A stretch of 33,576 bases of DNA from an uncultured Kiritimatiellota bacterium (GCA_934643865.1 CAKUCX010000036.1:1-33576); one strand, 5' to 3'. Shown: positions 23,985-32,479, numbered from the stretch's first letter. Notes: generated by a model not told the origin, from the letters alone. Translations and numbers: made by a program.

Positions 23985-25406
23985 CTACCACTCGACGAGC
24001 GCGAAGGAATTGGGCTGGAGTTTCAGCACGGCCGTTCCGTCCGCCTGGACGATGAGCGGCGTTTCCGTGTAGGTGCGCACGGCGTCCGTCAGGTGGCAGC
24101 GCGCGGTGGCGGGATCGACGCCCTTGGGGAGCGTCAGCTTGACCCGGCGCGTCTCGACGATGTTGTTGTCGTCCGAATAGCGGGCGAGGAAGAGCGCGCC
24201 GCGCCCGGCCGCGTTCTTCGCGGCGCAGGCGAAGAGCTGCGGTTTCTTGATGCCCGGCATCGCGACGGTCGTCGCGACCTGCGTGCCGAGCTCGGTCAGG
24301 CGGCGCCAGGCGAGGAACGGGTAGTAGCCCTTCATCGGCAGGAGCGTGAGCGTGTCGAACAGGTTGTTCATGTTCGTGTTGACGCGCGCGTCGTAGAACA
24401 TGAGCATGTCGAGCGGCGCGTACTGGCAGGTGATCATCACGGCGGCGACGGACGCGGCGCCCTTCTGGTTGAAGCGGCCGCTTTCGCATTCAAGCGAATA
24501 GACCCACTCGTCGCTCCAGCCGCGCACGTAGTTCCATTCGTTCAGATGGCTCTCCGTCTTCGTGAAGCCGTTCGCGTCGAGCAGCGCGCGGGCGCGGCGC
24601 GCGGCGTCGGCGGGCGCGGTCGCGTCCTTGTAGTAGCAGTGCCACGAATAGAAGTCGAGCGGCAGCTTCTCCTTCGCGCAGAACGGCAGGAACTCCTTCC
24701 CCCAGGCGCCCCACCAGCAGAAGGCCGGGCCGCCGATCTTGATCGTGTCGCCGAAGCATGCGCGCAGATGGCGCGACGTCACCTTGTAGAGTTCGAGGAA
24801 CTGCGCGTTCGTGCCCGTCCAGGTCGGGCCCGGCCGCCCGTCGGCCGTCGGCTTGTTGCCGTCCGGCTCGTTCCAGATCTCCCAGTACTTGATGTTCCAC
24901 TTGTAGCCGTCCGCCCAGCCCTCGTTGTAGTGGCGCACGATGTGCTCGCAGATGCGCGCCCACTTGGCGAAGTCCTTCGGCGGGTTGACGCCGTACTTCT
25001 TGATCCAGTGCTCGATGGACTGGCCGAGGCGGTAGTAGGGCTCGGTGCCGGCGGCGCGGATGTTGCCGAGGTATTCGTCGGTGAGCGTGAAGTCGTAGCT
25101 CGCGGGGTCCTCCACGTCCGCGTCGAAGTCCGGGAACACGGCGCTGATGTCCACGGTGTGGTGCGCCCCGTAGGCGTTGCAGATGCTCGCGTCGTGGGTG
25201 CGCGCATACGGGATCTTCAGGGCGGCGTACTCGTCGAAGTTGCCGCGCGACTGGTCGCTGCGCGGCTTCGTGGGGCCGTTGTTGACCGCGTTCATCAGCT
25301 TGATCGGTCCGCGCACGACGTCCGCGTCGACCGCCACGGACCACTCCGGCGCCGCGACGAGGGCCAGCCCCGCGCATCCCGCCGCCGCCAGCATGAGCTT
25401 TTTCAT
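23985..25406 (-). CDS. Exported glycoside hydrolase, GH39-like (clan A)
   Basis: A 473-residue exported hydrolase. The signal peptide is MKKLMLAAAGCAGLALVAA. The rest is a TIM-barrel of clan GH-A. The acid/base Glu180 lies in YWEIWNEPDGN, and the proposed nucleophile Glu290 in SHLNEWN. Spacing and the FYSWHCYY block between them fit GH39, a family of beta-xylosidases and alpha-L-iduronidases. A C-terminal beta domain (about residues 390-473) ends in NSFALVEW. The substrate is not readable from sequence. The start at 25406 has AGAGG 6 bases upstream; an upstream in-frame extension lacks support. It follows rubredoxin by 16 bases, an unusual partner. Confidence 0.82.
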   Translation of the reverse strand: MKKLMLAAAGCAGLALVAAPEWSVAVDADVVRGPIKLMNAVNNGPTKPRSDQSRGNFDEYAALKIPYARTHDASICNAYGAHHTVDISAVFPDFDADVEDPASYDFTLTDEYLGNIRAAGTEPYYRLGQSIEHWIKKYGVNPPKDFAKWARICEHIVRHYNEGWADGYKWNIKYWEIWNEPDGNKPTADGRPGPTWTGTNAQFLELYKVTSRHLRACFGDTIKIGGPAFCWWGAWGKEFLPFCAKEKLPLDFYSWHCYYKDATAPADAARRARALLDANGFTKTESHLNEWNYVRGWSDEWVYSLECESGRFNQKGAASVAAVMITCQYAPLDMLMFYDARVNTNMNNLFDTLTLLPMKGYYPFLAWRRLTELGTQVATTVAMPGIKKPQLFACAAKNAAGRGALFLARYSDDNNIVETRRVKLTLPKGVDPATARCHLTDAVRTYTETPLIVQADGTAVLKLQPNSFALVEW

Positions 25407-25422
25407 CCCGCGCCTCTCCGGC

Positions 25423-25566
25423 CTAGGCGTCCGTTGCCTCGAACTGATCCTTTCCGACGCCGCACAGCGGGCACGTCCAATCGGCGGGAAGGTCCTCGAA
25501 TGCGACCCCGTTGTTCGCGGCGGGATCATAAACATAGCCACAGATCTTGCATACGTACTTCTTCAT
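25423..25566 (-). CDS. Rubredoxin
   Basis: A 47-residue one-iron electron carrier. The four iron-ligand cysteines are in CKICG (Cys6, Cys9) and CPLCG (Cys32, Cys35). The flanking rubredoxin signature KKYVCKICGYVYDP and the LPADWTCPLCGVGKD segment are intact. Length is near the usual 50-54, with a short loop between the two metal knuckles. AGGAG lies about 8 bases before the ATG. Rubredoxins serve rubrerythrin, oxygen and superoxide reductases in anaerobes; none of those partners is in the window. It is the first gene of its operon and has the best promoter here. Confidence 0.96.
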   Translation of the reverse strand: MKKYVCKICGYVYDPAANNGVAFEDLPADWTCPLCGVGKDQFEATDA

Positions 25567-25614
25567 GTCCTGACTCCTTTTCTTTGGTGTGAACGTTCAT
25601 TCGCAGTGGGGAGC

Positions 25615-25643
25615 AGTCTACCCCGTTCCTCCCCGGTTGTCAA
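25615..25643 (-). promoter_or_regulatory. Rubredoxin-operon promoter, TTGACA-17-TAGACT
   Basis: On the minus strand a perfect TTGACA (25638-25643), 17 bases, then TAGACT (25615-25620). It predicts a leader of about 42 bases before the rubredoxin ATG. It should drive rubredoxin, the GH39-like gene, htpG and the SDR. Confidence 0.8.
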
Positions 25644-25664
25644 GACGCGCGACAGACGCGCGAC
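25643..25664. repeat. Tandem 11-bp repeat abutting the rubredoxin -35
   Basis: AGACGCGCGAC occurs twice with no gap (25643-25653 and 25654-25664). On the minus strand this reads GTCGCGCGTCT twice and runs straight into TTGACA, sharing one base with it. The 11-bp spacing is one helical turn, as expected for side-by-side binding of a regulator. Confidence 0.7.
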
Positions 25665-25718
25665 AACGCCCATCAAAGGCAAGGGGTTGCGCGGCGGGGC
25701 CGCTCCAGCCGCCCGCCG

Positions 25719-26732
25719 TCACGCGAAGCGGAGGCGGAGGGCGAGAACGGCGAGCGCGAGGGCGGGGCGGCGCGCGGAGAGCGGGAACGCGCACAGGGCG
25801 GCGCGCACAACCGGATCGCGCCCGTAGGCGTCGACGAGGCGCAGACCCTCGCCAAGCGGCGCCCGCCCGGAGAGGACGATCCGCAGCATCTCCAGGAGCG
25901 AGAACACGCACGACCCCGCGTACATCGGCCCCAACCGCCCGCCCCGCGCCGCGTCAAGCGCCTTCCGGGCCCGCAGCAGCTCCAGCTTATTCCGCAGTTC
26001 GCGCACGCCGCCCCGCAGGCGCGCGACGGCGCCGCGCGGCGAGAGGATGTAGTCGTAGAGCGGTTCCGCCACGCACGTCATCCGCTCCGTCTCCAGCATG
26101 TACGCGCAGTTGAAGAGCGCATCCTCGTAGAGTTCGATCCGTTCGTCGAAGCGCACGTGCCGCGCCTCGATGAGGGCGCGCCGGTAGACACACCGCCACA
26201 CGCCGCCCTGCAGGCGGTGCGCGGCGAGCGGCGCGCCCGCGTACCAGGCCCGCACGTGCGCGGCCGAGTAGCCGAAGAGGCGGCTCATGTGCGCCTCGAC
26301 GATCTCCGCGTTGGAGAAGTGGCGGCAGGGGCCTTTCAACGGCACGGTGTGGAAAGCGGCCGCGCCCTCCTCCTTCTCGCGATAGGGGAAGACGCAGTAG
26401 TCCGCCCGGTCCGCCTCCATCGCCGCGACGCCCTTCGCGATCAGATCGGGGGAGAAGGCGTCGTCGGGATCGGCGAAGAAGACGTACGTGCCGCGCGCGG
26501 CGTCGAGGCCGGCGTTGCGCGCGGCGCTCACGCCGCGATGCGGCTGCGTGACGACGCGGAGGCGCGCGTCGGCGCGGGCGGCGGCGGCGAGGCGCGCGCC
26601 GGTCGCGTCCGTCGAGCCGTCGTCCACGAAGATCGCTTCGAAGTCCGAATGCGTCTGCGCACGCACGCACGCAAGGCAGCGGTCGAGCGTCGCGGCGCAG
26701 TTCCAGCAGGGGACGATGAGCGAGGCCGTCAT
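25719..26732 (-). CDS. Family 2 glycosyltransferase
   Basis: A 337-residue cytoplasmic or membrane-associated GT-A enzyme. The nucleotide-sugar site is shown by SLIVPCWNCAATLDRCL at the N-terminus, FVDDGSTDATG (about 35-45) and the metal-binding FADPDDAF (about 85-92), with GVSAARNAGLDAARG between them. The second half has short hydrophobic segments but no clear transmembrane helix. The likely role is adding a sugar to a lipid-linked surface polysaccharide, by context with the dehydratase and the GT4. GGAGGGAG precedes the ATG, 12 bases after the dehydratase stop. It is the last gene of its operon. Confidence 0.9.
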   Translation of the reverse strand: MTASLIVPCWNCAATLDRCLACVRAQTHSDFEAIFVDDGSTDATGARLAAAARADARLRVVTQPHRGVSAARNAGLDAARGTYVFFADPDDAFSPDLIAKGVAAMEADRADYCVFPYREKEEGAAAFHTVPLKGPCRHFSNAEIVEAHMSRLFGYSAAHVRAWYAGAPLAAHRLQGGVWRCVYRRALIEARHVRFDERIELYEDALFNCAYMLETERMTCVAEPLYDYILSPRGAVARLRGGVRELRNKLELLRARKALDAARGGRLGPMYAGSCVFSLLEMLRIVLSGRAPLGEGLRLVDAYGRDPVVRAALCAFPLSARRPALALAVLALRLRFA

Positions 26733-26744
26733 CCGCTCCCTCCG

Positions 26745-28232
26745 TCACACGCCGACGCGCTCCCGCAGGAAACGCTTCACCGCCTCGCCGTCCGGCATGC
26801 CCGCCGCGAACGCCGCGACGTCCTCGTAGGCGACGTCCCCGCCGCGCCCCGCCGCCGTGCAGACGAAGATGCGCGCGTGGCCGGTGCGGCACGCGCTCTT
26901 CTCTCCCACATCCAGTTCCTCGAACAGCTTCTCGCCCGGACGGATTCCCGTGAAGACGATCGGCACGTCCACGTAGGGCTTGTAACCCGCCTGGCGGATC
27001 ATGTCCTCCGCGAGGTCCACGATCCTCACGGGACGCCCCATATCGAGCGTGTAGATGCAGCCCTTCCCCATCACGGCGGCCTCAAGGACGAGCCCCACCG
27101 CCTCCTCCACGCTCATGAAGTAGCGCCGCATCTCGGGGTGCGTCACCGTCACCGGACCCCGGTGCGCGATCTGCTCGCGGAAGAGCGGCACCACGCTGCC
27201 GCTCGACCCGAGGACGTTGCCGAAGCGCACGCAGGAGTAGACGGTTCCGTCCGCCCCGCCGTCCTTCTGCGCGTTGAGCCCCAGCAGCAGGACCTCGGCG
27301 AGGCGCTTCGTCATGCCCATCACGCTCACGGGGTTCACGGCCTTGTCGGTGGAGATCATCACGAAGCGCGCCACGCCCGCCGCGCCACACCATTCGCCGA
27401 GCCGCCGCGTCGCGAGCGTGTTGTTCCGGAGTCCGTCGAGCGGGTTCGCCTCCACCATCGGCACGTGCTTGTAGGCGGCCGCGTGGAGGACGATCGCGGG
27501 CCGCCAGCGCGCAAGCAGACGGCGCATCCGCGCCTCGTCCGCGATGTCCGCCAACTCCGGCACGCATTCCGCGTTCACGCCCGCGCCGCGCATTTCGCGG
27601 TCGATCTCGTAGAGGGCGTTCTCGCCGCGCTCCACCATGATCACGCGCCGTGCGCCGTTGCGCGCGACCTGCCGCACGAGTTCCGCGCCGATCGTGCCGC
27701 CCGCGCCCGTCACGAGCACGGTCTTCCCGCGCAGCATCTCCACGACCTCCGCGCCGCCGACGGTCTTCTCGCCGCGCCGCAGCAGCCTCTTCTCGTCCCG
27801 CCGCGCCTCCGTGTAGCGCCGCCACGCGAGGCGCACGCCCAGCGTCGCGCAGAAGGCGAGCACCGTCGAGATGAGCGTGATCGAATAGGGCGGGCGGACG
27901 TGCGCGAGGCTCAGGTCGGGCAGATACCAACGAAGCGCCGTCAGCACGGCGGCGCCCAGCGCGAACGCCCCCAGATAGCGCGGCACGTCCAGCATGCCCG
28001 TGCGGCGCCACGGGAGGCGGTAGCACCCCGTCACCACGAGCGCGAGAATCTGCACGAGCCAGACCGTCCCGAAGCCGAGCGCCGTCGCGCGCCAGCCCCA
28101 CATCGGCTCGCGGAAGTCGAAGCGCAGCATGACCGCAGCCAGATACGCCGCCCCCATGAGCGCCGTATCCGCCACCAACCCCACGAGCCGCGTGAGGACA
28201 AAGAGCATCCACTGTTTTCGCATCGCCCGCAT
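26745..28232 (-). CDS. CapD/WbpM-type nucleotide-sugar 4,6-dehydratase, short form
   Basis: A membrane-bound SDR of about 495 residues that would convert a UDP-HexNAc to its 4-keto-6-deoxy form for surface glycan synthesis. The N-terminus has four hydrophobic helices (residues about 10-140). The NAD loop GKTVLVTGAGGTIGAE is at about residue 165. The catalytic region is STDKAVNPVSVMGMTKR, with Met in place of Tyr before Lys as in WbpM. The usual Rossmann (CoA-binding-like) domain between helices and loop is missing; typical members have about 600-660 residues. The start at 28232 overlaps the GT4 stop in TAATG. ATG 28223 and GTG 28250 are alternatives, and a TATAAT straddles the junction. Confidence 0.88.
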   Translation of the reverse strand: MRAMRKQWMLFVLTRLVGLVADTALMGAAYLAAVMLRFDFREPMWGWRATALGFGTVWLVQILALVVTGCYRLPWRRTGMLDVPRYLGAFALGAAVLTALRWYLPDLSLAHVRPPYSITLISTVLAFCATLGVRLAWRRYTEARRDEKRLLRRGEKTVGGAEVVEMLRGKTVLVTGAGGTIGAELVRQVARNGARRVIMVERGENALYEIDREMRGAGVNAECVPELADIADEARMRRLLARWRPAIVLHAAAYKHVPMVEANPLDGLRNNTLATRRLGEWCGAAGVARFVMISTDKAVNPVSVMGMTKRLAEVLLLGLNAQKDGGADGTVYSCVRFGNVLGSSGSVVPLFREQIAHRGPVTVTHPEMRRYFMSVEEAVGLVLEAAVMGKGCIYTLDMGRPVRIVDLAEDMIRQAGYKPYVDVPIVFTGIRPGEKLFEELDVGEKSACRTGHARIFVCTAAGRGGDVAYEDVAAFAAGMPDGEAVKRFLRERVGV

Positions 28233-28260
28233 TATACCCTTTTTGCACACAGCCCTTCAA
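28231..28260 (-). promoter_or_regulatory. Possible internal promoter before the CapD-like gene
   Basis: On the minus strand a perfect TATAAT straddles the GT4 stop codon, with TTGAAG about 18 bases upstream. If active, transcription would start next to the ATG at 28223 and yield a leaderless dehydratase mRNA. The TAATG coupling makes simple read-through the plainer explanation. Confidence 0.35.
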
Positions 28261-29440
28261 CCCACGCCACGTAGCCGCCGTAGACTTCATGCGCGTCGAA
28301 GGCCGCCGCCAGGCGCCGCGCGCCGTCCCGCAGACGTTCCCATGCGGGCGTGCGGACACATGCGCGCCATGCCTCCACCATCCGCCGGAGCGCGGCCGCG
28401 TCACCGGCCGGGTACGAGACGCCCGCGCCGTAGTCCCGAAGGAGCCGCGCCGTCTCGCCGTGAAGCGTGTTGAGGATCGGCAACCCCGCCGCCGCATAGT
28501 CCGCGATCTTGTAGGGGACGCCGACGCACGAGGCGTCGAACATCGGGATGACCGCCGCGTCGCAGGCGGCGAGCATCTCCCGGAGCGCCCGGTCCCCAAG
28601 GTAGCCGTGAAAACGGATGCGCGTGCAGCCCGCCGCCCGCGCGCGCAGGGCCGCCTCGCCCGGACCGCTCCCCGCGAGGTCAAGTTCCACGCCGTCCAGC
28701 CCCTTCACCGCCTCGACGACCGTGGCGAGGTCGTAGGACGCGCCCATGTTCCCCGCGTAGGCGAGGCGGAACGCACGGTCCGTGCGGACGGGTGCCGGCG
28801 CCGCGTCCACACGCTCGATCCCGTGGTGGAAGACCCGCGTCGGGCACGTCGCGCCATACGTCCGCGCCAGTTCCACGTACCGCTCCGCGACGGCCGTCAC
28901 TGCGTCCGCGCCGCAGTAGATGCGCCGCGCGACGCCCCGGAGCGGCGCGAGCAGGGCGCGCGGCACGATGCGCTCGAACGTCTCCGGCCAAGCATCCATC
29001 ACGTCCACGATCCAGAGCGTCCGCGCGGCGCGGGCCGCCCCCGCCGCCTGTCCGAGTGCGAGGGGCGGCAGCGACGTGACAAGTACGTCCGGCGGCGGTT
29101 CGCCCCCTGCCAGTTCACGCCAGCGCCGCGCGAAGGCGCGGTGCGACCAGATGCGCCGCAGGCCGATGTTCGCCCGATAGGCGGGCGTCTCCACGAGGAC
29201 AACGCGGAAGTCCGGCGTCTCCCCGCTCGACCGGGCGACGGCGCAGCGCCCCAGCTTCCGCTCCCCGCCGCCCGGCCCCCGCAGCACGCGCTTCGCCTTG
29301 CGTGCGTGGGAGAAGTCGCTCGTCCAGAGCGTGACGTCGTGCCCGGCGCGCGCGAACGCGCGTGCCAGAAGCCAGTACCGTTGGGGGCGGTTGCCCTCCA
29401 GCGGCAGGTTGTCGAACGGATTGACGATCCAGGCGGTCAT
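28232..29440 (-). CDS. Family 4 glycosyltransferase
   Basis: A 402-residue GT-B enzyme. The N-terminal acceptor half begins WIVNPFDNLPLEGNRPQRYW and contains WTSDFSHARK and DVLVTSLPPLALG. The donor half begins near residue 225 (FRLAYAGNMGASYDLATVVE), followed by LAGSGPGEAAL and the family's late motif FDASCVGVPYKIADYAAAGLPIL, where Glu is replaced by other residues. Similar proteins assemble O-antigen or exopolysaccharide. The ATG (29440) overlaps the GH2 stop by ATGA; the stop overlaps the next ATG (TAATG). So the four genes of this unit are tightly coupled. Confidence 0.88.
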   Translation of the reverse strand: MTAWIVNPFDNLPLEGNRPQRYWLLARAFARAGHDVTLWTSDFSHARKAKRVLRGPGGGERKLGRCAVARSSGETPDFRVVLVETPAYRANIGLRRIWSHRAFARRWRELAGGEPPPDVLVTSLPPLALGQAAGAARAARTLWIVDVMDAWPETFERIVPRALLAPLRGVARRIYCGADAVTAVAERYVELARTYGATCPTRVFHHGIERVDAAPAPVRTDRAFRLAYAGNMGASYDLATVVEAVKGLDGVELDLAGSGPGEAALRARAAGCTRIRFHGYLGDRALREMLAACDAAVIPMFDASCVGVPYKIADYAAAGLPILNTLHGETARLLRDYGAGVSYPAGDAAALRRMVEAWRACVRTPAWERLRDGARRLAAAFDAHEVYGGYVAWVEGLCAKRV

Positions 29441-32187
29441 CGCTCATACGCGAGCGACGGATCGAGCGGATAGCGGCCGAAGTTCGCGCCGTACACGGCG
29501 AGGCCGCCCTTCTCCGTCTCCAGCCGAATCGTCACCTTGCCCTCCTTCGCGAGCACGTCGGCGGGAATCGGCGCCTCCACGAGCCAGCCGTAGCTGCCGG
29601 CCTCGTGGAGCGTCCGGTCGCGCGACTGTGCGAACCAGGAGAGGATGCCGCGGTGGTCGGCCGGGTCGTCCTCCAGCTTCTGGGTCTTGACGAGGACGCC
29701 GTTCGCGTACACCTTCACCTCGCTCGGCCACGTCTCGTCGCTCGTCATCGGGTAGGCGTTCGGGTTCTTCGAGCGGCTCGCGAACCCGCCGCCCAGCATG
29801 CAGTCGAGGTCGCGCACGCCCTTGTCGAGGCCGTCCGCGTCCTTCGCGTAGAGGCGCTTGGCGGAGAGTTCGGCGCGGAACGTCGCCGCCTTCCCGTCCG
29901 GGACGCCCGTGAACGTGTACTCGAAGAAGCCCTTCCCCGCACCGTTCGCCTTGAGGCCGCCGAGGACGTTCCACTGCTTCTGGCTCCACGCCGCCTTCGA
30001 GAAGGCGGACGGCGGCATGGAGACGACGTTCGCCGGCGCCGCGCCGCGCGTGACGAAGCAGGCGAAGTTGCGCGCGACGACCTTCTCGCCGTCCTTGAGG
30101 GCGAAGCAGACCGCGCCGCAGGCGGTCGTCGCGGGCAGGGCGACGGGGACCTCAAAGAGGCGACCGTTCTGCCACGAGGCGGCCGTGAACGCGCCCGCGT
30201 CCTGCCAGCCCCCCTCCACGAGTCTTCCGCAGGCGTCCCAGGCGCGCACCCGGTAGGCGACGGCGAGGCGCCGGCCGGCGTAGCGGTCCGTCGTGAGCGA
30301 CACGTCCACCGGCATCGTCCAGGTCTCGCCCGCCTTGAAGGCGCGGCAGAGCTCGGCGTCGAGCGGCAGGTAGGCGTCCGCATGCCAGTCCGCAAGCGAG
30401 CTGCCGGGGAACAGGTCCTCGATGCCCGTGTACTTGGGCGTGCGGTCGAAGCGGACGTAGCCGTTCCACTCGTTGACCACGTCGTGGTGTTCGGTGTAGA
30501 GCCAGCCCCCGCACTGGAGGCGGCGGCGGAAGGCGTTGATCATCATGTGGTAGTCCCACGACCAGTCGCAGTCGCCCGTCGAGCCCTTGTAGCCCCAGAC
30601 GTTGCCGCACTCGCTGTTCAGCATCGGCGCGCTGCCCTGCACGAAGCCGCCGACGTAGTTCGCCTTCGAGCCGGGGAACGTGTCGCGGCACCACGCCTCG
30701 ACGCACGCCTCCCAGGCGTAGCCGGGGAGGTAGGCGTGCCACGTGTTGAGGTCGGTCACGACGTGGTCGCGGTTGCAGGGCGAGTTGTCCTCGACGAGGC
30801 GCGTCGGGTCAAGCGCCTTCGCCTTCTCGTAGGCGCGCGCGACGGCGCGGCGCACCCACGGCGCGTAGCGCTTCGCGCGGTCCCCGCCCCAGTTCTGCCC
30901 GTCGGCGAAGAGGCCCCACGTCTCGTTGAAGAGGACCCACGAGAAGATCGAGGGGTGGTTGAAGTCGCGCTTGACCATGTCCTCGAAGCAGCGCCCGTGT
31001 TCAAGGAACATCGCCTCGGAGGCGGGGCCCCAGGCGCACGGCACGTCGGCCATGATCAGGAGGCCGAGCCGGTCCGCCCAGTAGAGCTTGCGCGGCACCT
31101 CCACCTTGATGTGGATGCGGTTGCCGGAGAGCGCGAGCTTCTTCGAGAGGAGGATCTCGTCCTTCATGAACGCATCCGACGGGAACGTGTAGAAGCCCTC
31201 CGGGTGGTAGCTCTGGTCGAGCGTCAGCTGCAGGTAGAGGGGCTTGCCGTTCAGCGTCACGTAGGGGTGCGCGCTCCCCGGCAGCCGCCCGACCGAGATC
31301 TTGCGCATGCCGAAGTAGGTGCGCACCTCGTCCGCCTCCGCCGCGCGGCCCTCCGGCGCGAGCGCGCAGACGACCTCGTAGAGGTAGGGGTTCTCCAGGT
31401 CCCAGAGCTTGACGTCGCGCAGGGCGACCTTCACCTTCGCGCGCATCTGCCCCGGCGCGAAGGCGACGGCGGCGGGCCTGGCGCGGTCTTCCTCGCGGAA
31501 GCGGATCTCGAAGGCCAGCGGCTCCTTCGCGGGCGCGCCGAGGCGCACGTCCGCGAACACCGAGCGGTTCTCGATGTCCGGCGTGAAGTGGACGCTCTCC
31601 AGGAACTCCTGCCCGCGCGCCTCCAGGTAGACGGTCTGCCACACGCCGCGCGCGTTGCCGTAGCCCTGCTTGCCGTAGAGCCGCCAGCTCGTCCGCGCCT
31701 GCGCGGCGGGCTCGTCCCACGCGCGCAGCGTGATCTTCTGCGCCTCGCCCCACTTCACGAGGTCTGTCAGCTCGAACTCGAAGGGCGTGTAGCCGCCCGC
31801 GTGCGCGCCGAGCGGGCAGCCGTCGAGCCAGCCCGCCGTGTCGTGGTCGCTCGCGCCGACGACGAGGAAGACGCGCTTTCCCTTCCAGGTCTCCGGCACC
31901 GTCACCTCGCGCCGGTACCAGCCGATGTCCGCCTCGTCCTTCACGCCCGAGAACGCGCTCCCCCACGGGAAGGGCACGACGATGGAGCGGTCGAACTTCG
32001 CGTCGTCCGCACTGAACCACTTCTCGCCCAGCCCGGCGTCGGCCTTGTCGAACGCGAAGCGCCAGGGCCCGTTGAGGTTCAGCCATTCGGCCCGCTCCCA
32101 GTCCGGGCGCGGATGCTCCGGCAGGGGAATCGCGGCGCAGACCCCCAAGGCCGCGCATGCGGCCACCAGCACCGTCCGTCTCTTCAT
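29437..32187 (-). CDS. Exported family 2 glycoside hydrolase (beta-galactosidase/glucuronidase type)
   Basis: A 916-residue exported enzyme. The signal peptide is MKRRTVLVAACAALGVCA. The sugar-binding jelly-roll (residues about 25-190: LNLNGPWRFAFD, GWYRREVTVP) is followed by an immunoglobulin-like domain (about 195-295) and a TIM-barrel. The acid/base Glu422 lies in SWVLFNETWG and the proposed nucleophile Glu526 in LNSECGN. The remaining about 300 residues include a second beta domain and a C-terminal region (about 745-910) absent from short family members. GH2 covers many activities, so the substrate is open. The start at 32187 has AGGAG about 6 bases upstream and fits the signal peptide; the frame upstream to 32472 lies above the promoter. 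It is the first gene of the glycosyltransferase operon. Confidence 0.9.
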   Translation of the reverse strand: MKRRTVLVAACAALGVCAAIPLPEHPRPDWERAEWLNLNGPWRFAFDKADAGLGEKWFSADDAKFDRSIVVPFPWGSAFSGVKDEADIGWYRREVTVPETWKGKRVFLVVGASDHDTAGWLDGCPLGAHAGGYTPFEFELTDLVKWGEAQKITLRAWDEPAAQARTSWRLYGKQGYGNARGVWQTVYLEARGQEFLESVHFTPDIENRSVFADVRLGAPAKEPLAFEIRFREEDRARPAAVAFAPGQMRAKVKVALRDVKLWDLENPYLYEVVCALAPEGRAAEADEVRTYFGMRKISVGRLPGSAHPYVTLNGKPLYLQLTLDQSYHPEGFYTFPSDAFMKDEILLSKKLALSGNRIHIKVEVPRKLYWADRLGLLIMADVPCAWGPASEAMFLEHGRCFEDMVKRDFNHPSIFSWVLFNETWGLFADGQNWGGDRAKRYAPWVRRAVARAYEKAKALDPTRLVEDNSPCNRDHVVTDLNTWHAYLPGYAWEACVEAWCRDTFPGSKANYVGGFVQGSAPMLNSECGNVWGYKGSTGDCDWSWDYHMMINAFRRRLQCGGWLYTEHHDVVNEWNGYVRFDRTPKYTGIEDLFPGSSLADWHADAYLPLDAELCRAFKAGETWTMPVDVSLTTDRYAGRRLAVAYRVRAWDACGRLVEGGWQDAGAFTAASWQNGRLFEVPVALPATTACGAVCFALKDGEKVVARNFACFVTRGAAPANVVSMPPSAFSKAAWSQKQWNVLGGLKANGAGKGFFEYTFTGVPDGKAATFRAELSAKRLYAKDADGLDKGVRDLDCMLGGGFASRSKNPNAYPMTSDETWPSEVKVYANGVLVKTQKLEDDPADHRGILSWFAQSRDRTLHEAGSYGWLVEAPIPADVLAKEGKVTIRLETEKGGLAVYGANFGRYPLDPSLAYER

Positions 32188-32245
32188 GTCGTCTCCTTTC
32201 GTGCGTCTTGGCCATCTCGGCACGCCGCAGGGCATGCCGCGCACA

Positions 32246-32274
32246 AGTCTACCACATCCCCGCCGCCTTCGCCA
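32246..32274 (-). promoter_or_regulatory. Promoter of the GH2-glycosyltransferase operon
   Basis: On the minus strand TAGACT (32246-32251), identical to the -10 of the rubredoxin operon. The -35 position 17 bases upstream reads TGGCGA, a weak match. It predicts a leader of about 52 bases before the ATG at 32187. Confidence 0.45.
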
Positions 32275-32479
32275 CCGGACCGCCGCCTGCTGGGCCTTGA
32301 CGCGGCGCAGCACAGCGGGGTATTCGGGGAGCGTGGCCGTTTCCGCGCAGGGCCGAAACCGTGCAAAAGGCGCGTTTCCCGCCCGATTCCGCGACAGGGC
32401 GCACGGCTCCGCCGCCGCGAAGTCCGCGTCCCCCGGCCGGTCAACACCGAGCGCGCGGAGATTGTTTTTCACGGTTGGC
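32275..32479. other. Gene-free spacer with no recognised element
   Basis: GC-rich DNA between the GH2 promoter and the first long repeat. Open frames here are short and arginine/proline-rich, with no family resemblance or ribosome binding site. I see no tRNA-like fold or strong hairpin. Confidence 0.6.

Noticed and set aside
32188..32472. N-terminal extension of the GH2 reading frame upstream of 32187
   Set aside because: It lies partly above the promoter at 32246-32274, lacks any family resemblance, and MKRRTV at 32187 starts a normal signal peptide with a Shine-Dalgarno.
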